From: Actinobacillus capsulatus DSM 19761
GTDB lineage: Bacteria; Pseudomonadota; Gammaproteobacteria; Enterobacterales; Pasteurellaceae
NCBI RefSeq assembly: GCF_000374285.1
Contig: NZ_KB893944.1
Span: forward strand, 1-64,000
Direction of reading: 5' to 3'
Length of the DNA: 64,000 nt
Shown here: one piece after another, positions 28,188-38,513 of the stretch
Layout: each line of letters opens with the position of its first letter
Numbering within the stretch: the stretch's first letter is position 1
The notes under the pieces: model-generated
The model's input: the letters and a program-made list of their open reading frames with translations, nothing else
Told to the model about the DNA's origin: nothing
Database searches by the model: none
Made by a program: the position numbers and the translations under genes

Positions 28188-30878
28188 TTAGGCTTCTGTT
28201 GAAGTTTCTGTGCTTTCTACGTTGTCTAACGCTTCGCTGTTTTCGTCTTCATCATCAGGTTCGCAAACTCGTTCTACACTTACTACGCTTTCGTCATCTG
28301 CAGTACGGATAATGCGAACGCCTTGGGTGTTACGACCAACGAGGCTGACTTCTGCGACTCGGGTACGAACTAGCGTTCCGGCATCGGTAATCAACATAAT
28401 TTGATCCGCCTCTTCAACTTGAACCGCTGCAACCACTTTACCGTTACGCTCGTTCACTTTGATAGAAACCACACCTTTAGTTGCACGAGATTTAACCGGA
28501 TATTCGCCAATCACGGTACGTTTACCGAAACCGTTTTGCGTTACAGTCAGAATATCGCCTTCCGTACGTGGAATCACAAGTGAAACCACTCGGTCAGTAT
28601 CAAGACTTACTGAAGACTCTTCCGCTTCCTCGTTTTCAATTTCTACGATTTCCGCTTCTTCAATTTCTTCACTTGAAATTTCTGTCGTAGCAAGCTTAAT
28701 GCCTCGAACACCTGTTGCGGTACGTCCCATTGCACGCACCGCTTTTTCTGCAAAACGTACCACTCGACCTTGTGCCGAAAACAACATAATCTCGCTCTCG
28801 CCATCGGTAATATCAACGCCGATTAACTCATCGCCTTCACGAAGTTTTAATGCAATTAGACCGCTTGATCGCACGTTACTGAACGCATCTAAACTTACTT
28901 TCTTCACTACACCGCTTGCGGTTGCCATAAAGATAAATTTATCCGCACTAAACTCACCATTCGGAATCGGTAGAATCGCAGTGATACGCTCATTTTCTTC
29001 TTTCACTAACGGCAGAATGTTCACGATTGGCGTACCACGTGCACCACGGCTTGCTTGCGGTAATTGATATACTTTTAATTGATATAAACGACCACGGCTT
29101 GAGAAACATAAAATTGTATCGTGGGTATTCGCCACTAATAATTTCTCAATGAAATCGTCTTCTTTCATTTTAGTAGCCGATTTACCTTTACCGCCACGAC
29201 GTTGTGCTTCGTAGTCGGAAAGCGGTTGATATTTCACGTAACCTGCGTGAGAAAGTGTGACTACTACGTCTTCTTGGGCGATTAAATCTTCCATATTAAT
29301 ATCGCCCGAAGCCGCTGTAATTTCGGTACGACGTTCGTCACCGAATTCTGCTTTCACTTTTTCTAATTCTTCACGTATCACTTCCATTAAGCGTTCTGCA
29401 CTGCTTAGAATATGTAATAACTCGCCGATTTCAGTAAGTAGTTCTTTATATTCATCAACAATTTTTTCATGTTCTAAACCGGTTAAACGGTGTAAACGTA
29501 ATTCTAAAATCGCACGGGCTTGTGCTTCAGAAAGATAGTATTGACCGTCACGTACACCTAAGTTTTCCGGTAAATCTTCCGGACGTGACGCATCTACGCC
29601 GGCAGCTTCTAACATTGGTGCTACATTACCCAATGCCCACGCACGCGCTAATAAACCTTCACGCGCTTCGTCCGCTGTTTTTGAGTTACGAATTAACTCA
29701 ATAACCGGATCGATATTGGCTAATGCAATCGCTAAACCTTCTAAAATATGCGCACGCTCACGCGCTTTGCGTAATTCAAAAATGGTACGGCGTGTCACCA
29801 CTTCACGGCGGTGTTTCACGAATGCTTCGATAATTTGTTTTAAGTTCAATACTTTCGGCTGACCGTGATCAAGCGCAACCATATTGATACCAAACGTGAC
29901 TTGCATTTGAGTTAATGAGTAAAGGTGATTTAATACCACTTCACCGACCGCATCACGTTTTACTTCGATAACAATTGAGATGCCTTTTTTGTCCGAATGA
30001 TCTTGAATACCGCTAATGCCTTCGATTTTCTTATCTTTCACTAATTCGGCAATTTTCTCGATCAACTTCGCTTTGTTTACTTGGTACGGAAGCTCAGTAA
30101 CAATAATTTGCTCACGGCCTTTTTCCGTGGTTTCTACGCTTGCTTTAGCACGCACATAAACTTTACCACGACCGGTACGATACGCTTCTTCAATCCCTTT
30201 ACGACCGTTAATAATCGCCCCTGTCGGGAAATCCGGCCCTGGGATAAAACGCATTAATTCTTCAATGCTGATTTGCTCGTTTTCAATATAGGCTAAACAA
30301 CCGTCCAACACTTCATTTAAGTTGTGCGGTGGAATATTGGTTGCCATACCAACCGCAATACCGGATGAACCATTTACCAATAACGCAGGGATTTTGGTCG
30401 GTAATACGTCCGGAATCATCTCTTTGCCGTCATAGTTCGGCGAGTAATCCACGGTTTCTTTATCTAGGTCCGTTAATAATTCCTGCGTAATTTTTTGCAT
30501 ACGCACTTCGGTATAACGCATCGCTGCCGGTGCATCGCCGTCAATTGAACCAAAGTTACCTTGACCGTCAACCAACATATAACGAAGTGAGAACGGCTGT
30601 GCCATACGTACAATGGTGTCATAAACAGCTGAATCACCGTGCGGGTGATATTTACCGATTACGTCACCCACCACACGTGCAGATTTTACGTGTGGACGGT
30701 TAAACGTATTGCTGTTTTGATCCATTGAGAATAACACGCGGCGGTGTACCGGTTTTAAACCATCACGCACATCGGGTAGCGCACGTCCGACAATAACAGA
30801 CATCGCATAGTCGAGATAAGACGTTTTTAACTCGTCTTCAATACTGACGGGGGTAATATCTTTGGCTAATTCGCTCAT
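28188..30878 (-). CDS. gyrA: DNA gyrase subunit A
   Basis: GyrA cuts and rejoins DNA as gyrase introduces negative supercoils. The 896-residue product has the winged-helix breakage domain with catalytic Tyr122 (AAMRYTEV). The quinolone region GDSAVYDT carries Ser83 and Asp87, i.e. the wild-type susceptible residues. The C-terminal beta-pinwheel has the GyrA box QRRGGKGK near 560. Compared with E. coli GyrA there is a roughly 30-residue Glu-rich insertion at about 731-761 between two pinwheel blades, and an acidic tail. Transcription diverges from ubiG. Confidence 0.98.
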   Translation of the reverse strand: MSELAKDITPVSIEDELKTSYLDYAMSVIVGRALPDVRDGLKPVHRRVLFSMDQNSNTFNRPHVKSARVVGDVIGKYHPHGDSAVYDTIVRMAQPFSLRYMLVDGQGNFGSIDGDAPAAMRYTEVRMQKITQELLTDLDKETVDYSPNYDGKEMIPDVLPTKIPALLVNGSSGIAVGMATNIPPHNLNEVLDGCLAYIENEQISIEELMRFIPGPDFPTGAIINGRKGIEEAYRTGRGKVYVRAKASVETTEKGREQIIVTELPYQVNKAKLIEKIAELVKDKKIEGISGIQDHSDKKGISIVIEVKRDAVGEVVLNHLYSLTQMQVTFGINMVALDHGQPKVLNLKQIIEAFVKHRREVVTRRTIFELRKARERAHILEGLAIALANIDPVIELIRNSKTADEAREGLLARAWALGNVAPMLEAAGVDASRPEDLPENLGVRDGQYYLSEAQARAILELRLHRLTGLEHEKIVDEYKELLTEIGELLHILSSAERLMEVIREELEKVKAEFGDERRTEITAASGDINMEDLIAQEDVVVTLSHAGYVKYQPLSDYEAQRRGGKGKSATKMKEDDFIEKLLVANTHDTILCFSSRGRLYQLKVYQLPQASRGARGTPIVNILPLVKEENERITAILPIPNGEFSADKFIFMATASGVVKKVSLDAFSNVRSSGLIALKLREGDELIGVDITDGESEIMLFSAQGRVVRFAEKAVRAMGRTATGVRGIKLATTEISSEEIEEAEIVEIENEEAEESSVSLDTDRVVSLVIPRTEGDILTVTQNGFGKRTVIGEYPVKSRATKGVVSIKVNERNGKVVAAVQVEEADQIMLITDAGTLVRTRVAEVSLVGRNTQGVRIIRTADDESVVSVERVCEPDDEDENSEALDNVESTETSTEA

Positions 30879-30971
30879 TGAAATTTCCTAATCACGTTTA
30901 TAAAAAAGATTGCCCCAAACTACGTGGAAAGTAGAGGGCGAAAAATTCACGCAATTATAGCATAAAAAACA

Positions 30972-30999
30972 GTTGAAAGTTGAAAATTGAAAGTTGAAA
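30972..30999. repeat. four tandem heptamers between gyrA and ubiG
   Basis: GTTGAAA, GTTGAAA, ATTGAAA, GTTGAAA stand head to tail in the divergent promoter gap, 94 bases from the gyrA start and about 73 bases from the ubiG start. Confidence 0.85.
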
Positions 31000-31071
31000 A
31001 TGTAAGGAAGCGGTCAAATTTGCCATTTATTTCGCAATTTGACTTTTCTATCTATCTTTCCAGAGGCTGTA

Positions 31072-31782
31072 ATGCGTAATATTGACCAACAAGAACTTGA
31101 TAAATTTGAAAAAATGGCAACCACTTGGTGGGATCCGAACGGTAGTTTTAAACCGATTCATCTGCTCAATCCATTACGCTTAGACTATATTCAACAAAAA
31201 TCAAACGGTTTATTCGGAAAAAAAGTGTTGGACGTCGGCTGTGGTGGTGGCATTTTAAGTGAAGCTATGGCAAAAGCCGGTGCCAATGTTACCGGTATTG
31301 ATATAACGACCGAACCGCTTGAAATTGCACGTAAACACGCCGAAGAAAGCAGTTTAACCATTGATTACCAACAAACCACTATTGAAGATTTTGTACAAAA
31401 TCAGACCGCTTGTCATGCCGAGAAATTTGATGTAATTACTTGTATGGAAATATTGGAACACGTGCCTGATCCACTTTCTATTATTCAGAGTTGTAAAGCA
31501 TTACTTAGACCGAACGGCGTACTATTTCTCTCAACTATCAATCGCACGTTCAAGGCTTATATGTTAGTCATTATTGGGGCGGAATATGTTTTAAAAATGT
31601 TGCCTAAAGGTACACACGAATTTGAAAAATTCATCAAACCGGCAGAATTATTGAATTGGTGCGATCAAGCAGAGCTTCGTTGCCTAGAAATGAAAGGCTA
31701 TCATTTTAATCCTTTAACCGAAAAGTTTTGGCTAAATAATGATGTAAGCTGTAATTATATTGCTTTCCTTACCACCGAATAA
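31072..31782 (+). CDS. ubiG: ubiquinone biosynthesis O-methyltransferase
   Basis: UbiG carries out both O-methylations of ubiquinone synthesis, using S-adenosylmethionine. The 236-residue product from the ATG at 31072 begins [20 protein letters not shown] and holds motif [20 protein letters not shown], then [18 protein letters not shown] and the post-motif EILEHVPDP. The ATG at 31072 follows CAGAGGCTG. A TTG-initiated extension of 11 codons is possible but unlike the family. The gene is transcribed alone and converges on the ytfJ-like gene. Confidence 0.95.
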   Translation: MRNIDQQELDKFEKMATTWWDPNGSFKPIHLLNPLRLDYIQQKSNGLFGKKVLDVGCGGGILSEAMAKAGANVTGIDITTEPLEIARKHAEESSLTIDYQQTTIEDFVQNQTACHAEKFDVITCMEILEHVPDPLSIIQSCKALLRPNGVLFLSTINRTFKAYMLVIIGAEYVLKMLPKGTHEFEKFIKPAELLNWCDQAELRCLEMKGYHFNPLTEKFWLNNDVSCNYIAFLTTE

Positions 31783-31812
31783 GCGGTCAAATTTTCATAA
31801 TTTTTTACAACA

Positions 31813-31838
31813 ATAAGGGCGTTATGAAACGCCCTTAT
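31813..31838. terminator. bidirectional terminator between ubiG and the ytfJ-like gene
   Basis: Perfect 11-base arms ATAAGGGCGTT and AACGCCCTTAT flank the loop ATGA; T-rich sequence follows on the right. Confidence 0.88.
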
Positions 31839-31844
31839 GATTTT

Positions 31845-32405
31845 TTATTTTTCAGTTAATTGCTTAACTAAATCAATCACTTGCTGAACTTGCATCGGAG
31901 ATAACTTGCCTTCCGAAACAAATTGTACTTTACCCGTTTTATCTAATACTGCGATAAAACTTTCTTTCGCTTTTAAACCCCACGCATTTTTCACACTACC
32001 GTTTTGGTCTAATACCACTTGGCTGTGCGGATTTTCAATTTTACCGTCTTCAACGCTATTTTTTACAAACACACCAGTACCGACAATCGCATCATCCGCA
32101 TTCACAATTGTGACGGTTTGATATTTAGTCCGATCAAAACCTGCCGATTTAATTGCTTCAATCAGAGCTTTATTTTTATCTTTTACGCTGCTTCTGCCGG
32201 CAAAGTGATGAACCACTCGCACTTTACCGTTTAAGCTTGATGACTGCCAGTTTTTATAACTTATTTTGTTACCATTCAACGTTAATTCGCCATCTTTCGC
32301 GACCGTAATACTCGGTAATGCCGCATTGAGTTGTACATTATGCGCAAAAGCGACATTCGCAAATAAAAGTGAGAAAAGCGTAGCTAATTTAAGAGAATTT
32401 TTCAT
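31845..32405 (-). CDS. YtfJ family periplasmic protein
   Basis: The 186-residue product has a clear signal peptide (MKNSLKLATLFSLLFANVAFA, cut after AFA) and matches the YtfJ family. The family has a thioredoxin-like fold without the redox CxxC, and its function is not established. Visible conserved parts are WQSSSLNGKVRVVHHFAGRS, TIVNADDAIVGTGVFVK and the C-terminal VQFVSEGKLSPMQVQQV. It is a single gene between a bidirectional terminator and the yajC promoter region. Confidence 0.82.
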   Translation of the reverse strand: MKNSLKLATLFSLLFANVAFAHNVQLNAALPSITVAKDGELTLNGNKISYKNWQSSSLNGKVRVVHHFAGRSSVKDKNKALIEAIKSAGFDRTKYQTVTIVNADDAIVGTGVFVKNSVEDGKIENPHSQVVLDQNGSVKNAWGLKAKESFIAVLDKTGKVQFVSEGKLSPMQVQQVIDLVKQLTEK

Positions 32406-32596
32406 TATTTTTCCTTTGTGAATTGAATTTTATGAAACTTAACACAATATTTGAATCCTACTGTAAAAAGAAAATCTTAGCACTAACATTTTCCTCTCGT
32501 TAAACAGTTGAATTTATGCTATTTTAACGACCAATTTTCTCATTTATATGGGAATTTTTTCTTTTAAACACTAACCTATTGATTTAAGGAGCTTTT

Positions 32597-32893
32597 ATGC
32601 AACAAGGTGGCGGATTAGAAATGATCGTAATTTTAGCGGTATTCGGTCTTATTTTTTATTTTATGATTTATCGCCCACAAGCGAAACGCCAAAAACAGCA
32701 ACGTGATTTACTTTCTAACCTAGCAAAAGGTGATGAAGTATTAACAAATGGCGGCTTAATTGGTCGTATCACTAAAGTAAGTGCGGAAAACGAAAACATC
32801 GTGATCGCATTAAACGATACAACCGAAGTGGTGATTTCTCGTAACTATGTTGTTGCAGTATTACCAAAAGGTCAAATGAAAGCCCTTTCTTAA
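32597..32893 (+). CDS. yajC: Sec translocon accessory protein YajC
   Basis: YajC associates with SecDF and the SecYEG channel in the inner membrane. The 98-residue product has one membrane helix (about 8-25, IVILAVFGLIFYFMIYRP) followed by the basic RPQAKRQKQQRD and a small cytoplasmic domain with GDEVLTNGGLIGRITKV. It is followed 24 bases later by secD, the usual yajC-secD-secF operon. The ribosome site AAGGAG precedes the ATG. Confidence 0.96.
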   Translation: MQQGGGLEMIVILAVFGLIFYFMIYRPQAKRQKQQRDLLSNLAKGDEVLTNGGLIGRITKVSAENENIVIALNDTTEVVISRNYVVAVLPKGQMKALS

Positions 32894-32917
32894 TTTTCCT
32901 ATCTTAGGGGATTTATT

Positions 32918-34765
32918 GTGTTAAATCGTTTCCCATTATGGAAGAACCTGATGATTATCATCGTGGTACTCATCGGTGGTTTATACGCTCTTCCAAATCT
33001 ATACGGCGAAGATCCGTCAGTACAAATTTCAGGTACTCGAGGTCAAGAAGCCACGAGCGAAACGCTCGCTCAAGTTCAGGGAACATTGTCATCAATGAAT
33101 ATCACACCAAAATCAGCCGTTCTTGAGAACGGCTCGATTTTAGTACGTCTTGAAAATGATGAACAACAATTACCTGCTAAAGAAAAAATTTCTGACGTCT
33201 TAGGCGACAAATTCTCTGTTGCACTAAACCTTGCGCCGGCAACACCAAGTTGGTTAACCGATATCGGCGGTAGCCCGATGAAACGAGGCTTAGACTTACG
33301 CGGCGGTGTACGCTTCCTAATGGAAGTGGATATGAACACGGCACTGACTAAACAACAAGAAAGCCTACAAGACGGCTTACGCAGCGAATTACGTAAAGAA
33401 AAATTACAGTATAAAGCGGTTAAAAAAGGCGAAAATTTTGCAACTGTGATTGAATTTGCCGATGCGGATACGGCTGAAAAAGCAGCTCGCTTTGTACGCC
33501 GTCAGCATACTACGCTCGAAGCCACATTTATTGATACGACCACCGTATCATTTACGCCTTCAGCAGAGGGCTTATCCGCTTCTCGTGATACTGCAATCGA
33601 ACAAAACTTATCGATCTTACGTAAGCGTGTGGAAGAATTAGGTGTTTCTGAGCCGACTATTCAGCGTCAAGGAGCAGACCGTATCGTGGTTGAATTGCCG
33701 GGTGTACAAGATACTGCTCGAGCTAAAGAACTTCTTGGTGCAACAGCGACATTAGAATTTCGCTTAGTAAATGCCGAAGCAAGCCCTGAATCTGCAGCTC
33801 GAGGTATTGTGCCAGCCGACTCAGAATTAAAATTCAACCGTGATGGCGGTGCTGTTGTGTTACGCCGTAAACCATCTTTAGGCGGTGAACATATTATTGA
33901 TGCAACATCAGGTAAAGATGAACGTGGTTTACCGCAAGTAAGCATCAATCTTGATGCGGAAGGCGGTAATATGATGGCGGAAATTACCAAAAGTGCTGTA
34001 GGTAAACCGATGGCAACTCTTTACAGCGAGTTTAAAGACTCCGGTCGTAAAGATGCAAAAGGTAAAGTGATTTTAGAAAAACACGAAGAAGTGATTAATG
34101 TGGCAACCATTAACTCACGTCTTGGCAGCCAATTCCAAATTACCGGGATTAACTCGCCGGCAGAAGCACAAAACCTTGCGGTTCTTTTACGTTCAGGTGC
34201 ATTAATTGCGCCGATTGTCATCGTAGAGGAGCGTACTATCGGTGCTTCATTAGGTGCGGATAACGTAGCGAAAGGGATGGAAGCCGGTATGTACGGCTTA
34301 ATTTTAACTATCGCATTTTGTTTAATTTACTACAAAATGTTCGGTCTATTCGCTGCCGCAGCACTCACAGTAAATATGGTGCTAACTGTTGGTTTAATGT
34401 CATTAATTGGTGCTACGCTTACCATGCCGGGGATCGCCGGTATCGTACTTGCTGTAGGTATGTCGGTGGATGCCAACGTGTTAATTTATGAGCGAATTAA
34501 AGAAGAATTGCGTAACGGGCGTTCAGTTCAACAGGCAATTCACGAAGGTTATAACGGTGCCTTCACTTCGATTTTCGACTCAAACTTAACCACTATTTTA
34601 ACCTCTTTAGTGTTATATGCAGTGGGTACAGGCCCGGTAAAAGGCTTCGCAATTACCCTTGCACTTGGAGTAATGATTTCAATGTTCACCGCAATTACCG
34701 GTACTCGTATGCTTGTTAACTGGGTATACGGCGGCAATAAACGTGTGAAAAAACTTTGGATTTAA
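32918..34765 (+). CDS. secD: protein translocase subunit SecD
   Basis: SecD uses the proton gradient, with SecF, to pull secreted proteins out of the translocon. The 615-residue product starts at a GTG (preceded by AGGGG), has a first membrane helix at about 10-28, and then a large periplasmic domain with GLDLRGGVRFLMEVD. Five further membrane helices run from about 450, including the conserved GIVLAVGMSVDANVLIYERIKEEL. Length matches the family. secF follows after 10 bases. Confidence 0.96.
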   Translation: MLNRFPLWKNLMIIIVVLIGGLYALPNLYGEDPSVQISGTRGQEATSETLAQVQGTLSSMNITPKSAVLENGSILVRLENDEQQLPAKEKISDVLGDKFSVALNLAPATPSWLTDIGGSPMKRGLDLRGGVRFLMEVDMNTALTKQQESLQDGLRSELRKEKLQYKAVKKGENFATVIEFADADTAEKAARFVRRQHTTLEATFIDTTTVSFTPSAEGLSASRDTAIEQNLSILRKRVEELGVSEPTIQRQGADRIVVELPGVQDTARAKELLGATATLEFRLVNAEASPESAARGIVPADSELKFNRDGGAVVLRRKPSLGGEHIIDATSGKDERGLPQVSINLDAEGGNMMAEITKSAVGKPMATLYSEFKDSGRKDAKGKVILEKHEEVINVATINSRLGSQFQITGINSPAEAQNLAVLLRSGALIAPIVIVEERTIGASLGADNVAKGMEAGMYGLILTIAFCLIYYKMFGLFAAAALTVNMVLTVGLMSLIGATLTMPGIAGIVLAVGMSVDANVLIYERIKEELRNGRSVQQAIHEGYNGAFTSIFDSNLTTILTSLVLYAVGTGPVKGFAITLALGVMISMFTAITGTRMLVNWVYGGNKRVKKLWI

Positions 34766-34775
34766 GGTGGAATAA

Positions 34776-35750
34776 ATGGCAACTATACAAACAGAAAAAG
34801 ATGCGTCGGAAATTAAACTGCCGTATAAACTTGTTCCATTTATGAAATATCGTTATGTCGGTTTCGTATTTTCATTAATCGTCACCGCATTATGTATTTT
34901 CTCTATCGTCACCAAAGGGTTTAACTGGGGTTTAGATTTTACCGGTGGTACGGTAATTGAAACCACCTTCTCACAACCTGCCGATTTAGGCAAGGTACGC
35001 AGCTTATTGGAACAAAACGGTTACGGTAATGCGTTAGTGCAAACGACCGGCAGCCAAAAAGAGCTTATGATTCGTTTACCGGCGTCTGCGGGGGATATGT
35101 CTTTAGGTAACAAGATTATGGATCTTGTACATCAAGATTTAGACCCCTCGGCAACGATTAAAAGTGTTGAATTCGTAGGACCTAATGTGGGTGAAGAACT
35201 TACTCAAGGTGCAATTTGGGCAACGCTTGCAACGCTCGGTATGTTATTACTTTACGTTGGTACTCGTTTCGAAATTCGTTTAGCGATTGGCGGTATTCTA
35301 GCGTTATTCCACGACGTATTAGTTACTATCGGTATTTTCTCATTCTTACAGATTGAGATTGACCTGACTTTCGTGGCGGCAATTCTTTCCGTAGTAGGTT
35401 ATTCATTAAATGACTCTATCGTGGTATTTGACCGTGTACGTGAGAACTTTAGTAAAATTCGCCGTGTAAGTTCGCAAGAAGTAATTGATATTTCGTTAAG
35501 TCAAACGCTTTCAAGAACCTTAATGACTTCGGTAACAACTTTATTTGTGGTTGCCTCATTATATTGGTTCGGGGGCCCAACGATTCATAGCTTCTCACTC
35601 GCATTATTGATTGGTATCGGCTTCGGTACTTACTCATCAATTTATATTGCGATTGGTGTCGCATTACAACTTGGTTTAAACCGTGAACACATGGTAAAAC
35701 CGGTTGTAGAGAAAGAAGGTGCCGATCAACAAGCATTTGTTGATTACTGA
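34776..35750 (+). CDS. secF: protein translocase subunit SecF
   Basis: SecF is the partner of SecD. The 324-residue product has a first membrane segment near 28-48, the periplasmic motif GLDFTGGTVIET, and five membrane helices from about 145. The last set includes SVVGYSLNDSIVVFDRVREN, where the Asp and Arg form part of the proton path in the family. The short basic C-terminal tail is normal. It is the last gene of yajC-secDF. Confidence 0.96.
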   Translation: MATIQTEKDASEIKLPYKLVPFMKYRYVGFVFSLIVTALCIFSIVTKGFNWGLDFTGGTVIETTFSQPADLGKVRSLLEQNGYGNALVQTTGSQKELMIRLPASAGDMSLGNKIMDLVHQDLDPSATIKSVEFVGPNVGEELTQGAIWATLATLGMLLLYVGTRFEIRLAIGGILALFHDVLVTIGIFSFLQIEIDLTFVAAILSVVGYSLNDSIVVFDRVRENFSKIRRVSSQEVIDISLSQTLSRTLMTSVTTLFVVASLYWFGGPTIHSFSLALLIGIGFGTYSSIYIAIGVALQLGLNREHMVKPVVEKEGADQQAFVDY

Positions 35751-35783
35751 CTAAGAGGGATAGTTTCTTGCTAAATTATCGTG

Positions 35784-35831
35784 TATAATTAGCGCGATTA
35801 CTCAAAGGGGTGGAAATTTTCCGCCCCTTTG
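35784..35831 (+). promoter_or_regulatory. possible promoter and hairpin ahead of the ferritin genes
   Basis: A TATAAT hexamer at 35784-35789 with a GCGCG discriminator is followed by a GC-rich imperfect hairpin (CAAAGGGG at 35803, CCCCTTTG ending 35831). No T-run follows, so it may be a leader structure rather than the secF terminator. A clear -35 is not seen. Confidence 0.35.
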
Positions 35832-35904
35832 TCATATCTGGATTTCGTAATGAAATTAGCTCTCATTATTTAACAAATTTTTAATCTTAGCTTAGAGGTA
35901 AAAA

Positions 35905-36411
35905 ATGTTACAACAAAAAATCATTGATAAACTCAATGAACAAATCAACTTGGAGTTCTACTCTTCAAACGTCTATTTACAAATGTCGGCATGGTGTTCA
36001 AAAAATGGTTTTGCCGGTGCGGCAAACTTCTTACTTCGTCATGCAGATGAAGAATTAGAACATATGCAAAAATTATTTAACTATGTAAGTGAAACCGGCG
36101 GCTTACCGTTGCTCGGTAAAATTGAAGCGCCACGTAAAGAATATGCTTCATTAAAAGAGTTATTTGATGAAGTGCTTGCGCATGAAAAACACGTCACTGC
36201 AAAAATTAATGAATTAGTTGAAGTGACATTTGCCACAAAAGATTATTCTACCTTCAACTTCTTACAATGGTATGTCGCAGAACAACATGAAGAAGAAAAA
36301 TTATTCGGTGAGATTTTAGATAAGTTTGCAGTGGCAGGCGATGGCAATAAATCACTCTATTTCATCGATAAAGACTTAGAAACCTTAGATCATGAACAAG
36401 GAGCCGCATAA
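35905..36411 (+). CDS. ftnA: bacterial ferritin (FtnA type), first copy
   Basis: Non-haem ferritins store iron as a mineral core in a 24-subunit shell. The 168-residue product shows the ferroxidase residues in [15 protein letters not shown] and [14 protein letters not shown] (Glu/His) and the later Glu/Gln in [16 protein letters not shown] ribosome site AGAGGT precedes it. Its TAA overlaps the next ATG by one base (TAATG), so the two ferritins are translationally coupled. The pair probably forms mixed shells, as adjacent ferritin genes occur in related Haemophilus. Confidence 0.95.
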   Translation: MLQQKIIDKLNEQINLEFYSSNVYLQMSAWCSKNGFAGAANFLLRHADEELEHMQKLFNYVSETGGLPLLGKIEAPRKEYASLKELFDEVLAHEKHVTAKINELVEVTFATKDYSTFNFLQWYVAEQHEEEKLFGEILDKFAVAGDGNKSLYFIDKDLETLDHEQGAA

Positions 36412-36908
36412 TGTTATCACCAGCAATTATTAAACAATTAAACGACCAATTAAATTTAGAATTTTATTCTTCAAATGTTTATTTGCAAATGTCAGCATGG
36501 GCGGATAATAATGGTTTCCCGGGTGCGGCAAAATTCTTAAAAGCGCACGCAACCGAAGAAATGGACCATATGCGCCGCTTATTCACTTATTTAAATGAAA
36601 CCGGGTCATTAGCTGAAATTTATGCGATTGAAGCGCCGAAAGCCAAATATGATTCGTTAAAATCTTTATTTGAAATCGTATTAGAACACGAAAAACACGT
36701 AACGGATTCAATCAATAAATTAGTGGAAGTCACTTTTGAAGCAAAAGATTACTCATCATTTAACTTCTTACAGTGGTATGTGGCTGAACAGCACGAAGAA
36801 GAATTCTTATTTAATTCAATTTTAAATAAATTCAAACTGTTAGGCGAAGACGGCAAAGCGTTATATTACATTGATAAAGATCTAGAACAACTCGCTTCAG
36901 CTCACTAA
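36411..36908 (+). CDS. bacterial ferritin (FtnA type), second copy
   Basis: The 165-residue product is a clear paralogue of the preceding ferritin: [40 protein letters not shown] and [18 protein letters not shown] are shared in register. Ferroxidase-centre Glu and His are all present. It starts at the overlapping TAATG after the first copy. The main differences are on the surface and at the C-terminus. A terminator follows at 36968. Confidence 0.95.
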   Translation: MLSPAIIKQLNDQLNLEFYSSNVYLQMSAWADNNGFPGAAKFLKAHATEEMDHMRRLFTYLNETGSLAEIYAIEAPKAKYDSLKSLFEIVLEHEKHVTDSINKLVEVTFEAKDYSSFNFLQWYVAEQHEEEFLFNSILNKFKLLGEDGKALYYIDKDLEQLASAH

Positions 36909-36967
36909 TTAAACCTTTACAAGCGGTCAAATTTCTAAAATTTTTTGCAAATTTAGCCACAGAATAT

Positions 36968-37006
36968 ACGGACTTCATGAAATCCTTTGTGAAGTCCGTT
37001 CTTTTT
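36968..37006 (+). terminator. terminator after the ferritin pair
   Basis: Ten-base arms ACGGACTTCA (36968-36977) and TGAAGTCCGT (36990-36999) are followed by TCTTTTT. Confidence 0.88.
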
Positions 37007-37059
37007 AAAAGAGATTTGCAAATTTTTAAGAAAATCAGACCGCTTATTTAGCGGATTTT

Positions 37060-37087
37060 ATGCAAACGTTTGCCTAACCGTTTGCTT
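37060..37087 (+). promoter_or_regulatory. PurR operator upstream of the purine permease
   Basis: ATGCAAACGTTTGCCT (37060-37075) is a perfect match to the PurR consensus ANGCAANCGNTTNCNT. An overlapping right-half match (CCGTTTGCTT, 37078-37087) extends it. It is about 88 bases before the start codon, consistent with repression by purines. Confidence 0.8.
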
Positions 37088-37155
37088 ATTGAGTCCGACT
37101 TCTGTAGAATTCGCCCCTTAAAATTTTTATTCTAGTTATTTGAGGTTTTCATTTT

Positions 37156-38457
37156 ATGTCTTTGTTTAAGTTTGAAGAACGTGGCACCAATACCCGCCAA
37201 GAAATTATTGCGGGCTTAACCACATTCTTAGCAATGGTATATTCTGTGATTGTCGTACCGGGTATGTTAAGCCAAGCCGGTTTTCCGGCTGAATCGGTAT
37301 TTATCGCAACCTGTTTAGTGTCGGGTTTAGGCTCAATTTTAATCGGCTTATGGGCAAATGCGCCAATGGCGATTGGCTGTGCGATTTCTTTAACCGCATT
37401 TACCGCATTCAGTTTAGTGCTTGGTCAAGGAATCTCAATTCCGGTTGCACTCGGTGCAATTTTCTTAATGGGAGTATTATTCACACTCATTTCGGTAACC
37501 GGCGTTCGTACATGGATTTTACGTAACTTACCAGCAAGCATTGCACATGGCGCAGGTATCGGTATCGGTTTATTTTTACTGTTAATCGCAGCGAACGGCG
37601 TGGGCTTAGTGGTTGGCAATCAAGCGGGTTTACCGGTAAAAATGGGCGATTTCACCTCATTCCCGGTCATTATGGCTTTACTTGGCTTAGCAGCAATTAT
37701 TGGTTTAGAGCGTTTAAAAGTTAAAGGCAGTATTCTATGGGTGATCATTGCGATCACAATCATCGGCTTAGTGTTTGATCCGAACGTAAAATATGCTGGC
37801 TTCTTCAAAATGCCTAGCTTCGGAGAAAATTCTCAATTCTTAAATCTTGATGTGATGGGTGCATTAAATACTGCAATTTTACCTGTGGTATTTGCATTAG
37901 TGATGACTGCTATCTTTGACGCAACCGGTACAATTCGTGCGGTAGCGGGTCAAGCGAATTTATTAGATAAAGACGGTCAAATTATTAACGGCGATAAAGC
38001 GTTAACCTCAGACTCATTAGGTTCTGTACTTTCAGGGTTATTCGGTACGGCACCGGCAGCAGTTTATATTGAATCGGCGGCAGGTACAGCGGTAGGCGGT
38101 AAAACCGGTTTAACCGCAGTAGTTGTCGGTATCGGCTTCTTATTAATGCTATTTTTCCAACCGCTTGCATTTTTAGTACCGGGCTATGCGACGGCTCCAG
38201 CATTAATGTACGTCGGTCTGTTAATGTTAAGTAACGTTTCAAAACTGGATTTCGATGATTTTGTCGGCGCAATGTCAGGCTTAGTTTGTGCGGTATTTAT
38301 CGTATTAACCGCTAATATCGTAACCGGTATTATGCTTGGTTTTGCCGCGTTAGTGATCGGCCGTATCATTTCGGGCGAATTCAAAAAACTCAACGTAGGT
38401 ACGGTAATCATTGCGATTGCGTTAGTGGCTTTCTACGCATTTGAATTAGCAATTTAA
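37156..38457 (+). CDS. NCS2/AzgA-family purine permease
   Basis: The 433-residue product is a proton-coupled nucleobase permease of the AzgA branch (adenine or hypoxanthine/guanine). It has 12-14 membrane segments and family motifs: [19 protein letters not shown] at the start, [39 protein letters not shown] and [19 protein letters not shown]. The PurR operator upstream supports a purine substrate. Adenine and hypoxanthine/guanine members cannot be separated by eye. An uptake-sequence hairpin separates it from the converging Maf gene. Confidence 0.88.
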   Translation: MSLFKFEERGTNTRQEIIAGLTTFLAMVYSVIVVPGMLSQAGFPAESVFIATCLVSGLGSILIGLWANAPMAIGCAISLTAFTAFSLVLGQGISIPVALGAIFLMGVLFTLISVTGVRTWILRNLPASIAHGAGIGIGLFLLLIAANGVGLVVGNQAGLPVKMGDFTSFPVIMALLGLAAIIGLERLKVKGSILWVIIAITIIGLVFDPNVKYAGFFKMPSFGENSQFLNLDVMGALNTAILPVVFALVMTAIFDATGTIRAVAGQANLLDKDGQIINGDKALTSDSLGSVLSGLFGTAPAAVYIESAAGTAVGGKTGLTAVVVGIGFLLMLFFQPLAFLVPGYATAPALMYVGLLMLSNVSKLDFDDFVGAMSGLVCAVFIVLTANIVTGIMLGFAALVIGRIISGEFKKLNVGTVIIAIALVAFYAFELAI

Positions 38458-38467
38458 TTCGAAAAAA

Positions 38468-38507
38468 AGACCGCTTGTAAGCCTATAACGTGGCAAACAA
38501 GCGGTCT
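38468..38507. terminator. bidirectional terminator of inverted uptake sequences
   Basis: Perfect 11-base arms AGACCGCTTGT (38468-38478) and ACAAGCGGTCT (38497-38507), with an A-run on the left and a T-run on the right, lie between the converging permease and Maf genes. Confidence 0.85.
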
Positions 38508-38513
38508 CATTTT

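Noticed and set aside
28459-29538. Long rightward frames inside gyrA (202 and 93 codons)
   Set aside because: They are antisense shadows of a highly conserved gene, rich in Ser/Thr with no ribosome site or family resemblance.
28188-30878. Quinolone-resistance changes in gyrA
   Set aside because: Ser83 and Asp87 are the susceptible residues.
35784-35831. A tRNA or small stable RNA before the ferritin genes
   Set aside because: There is a TATAAT and a hairpin but no cloverleaf, no T-loop sequence and no clear terminator run.
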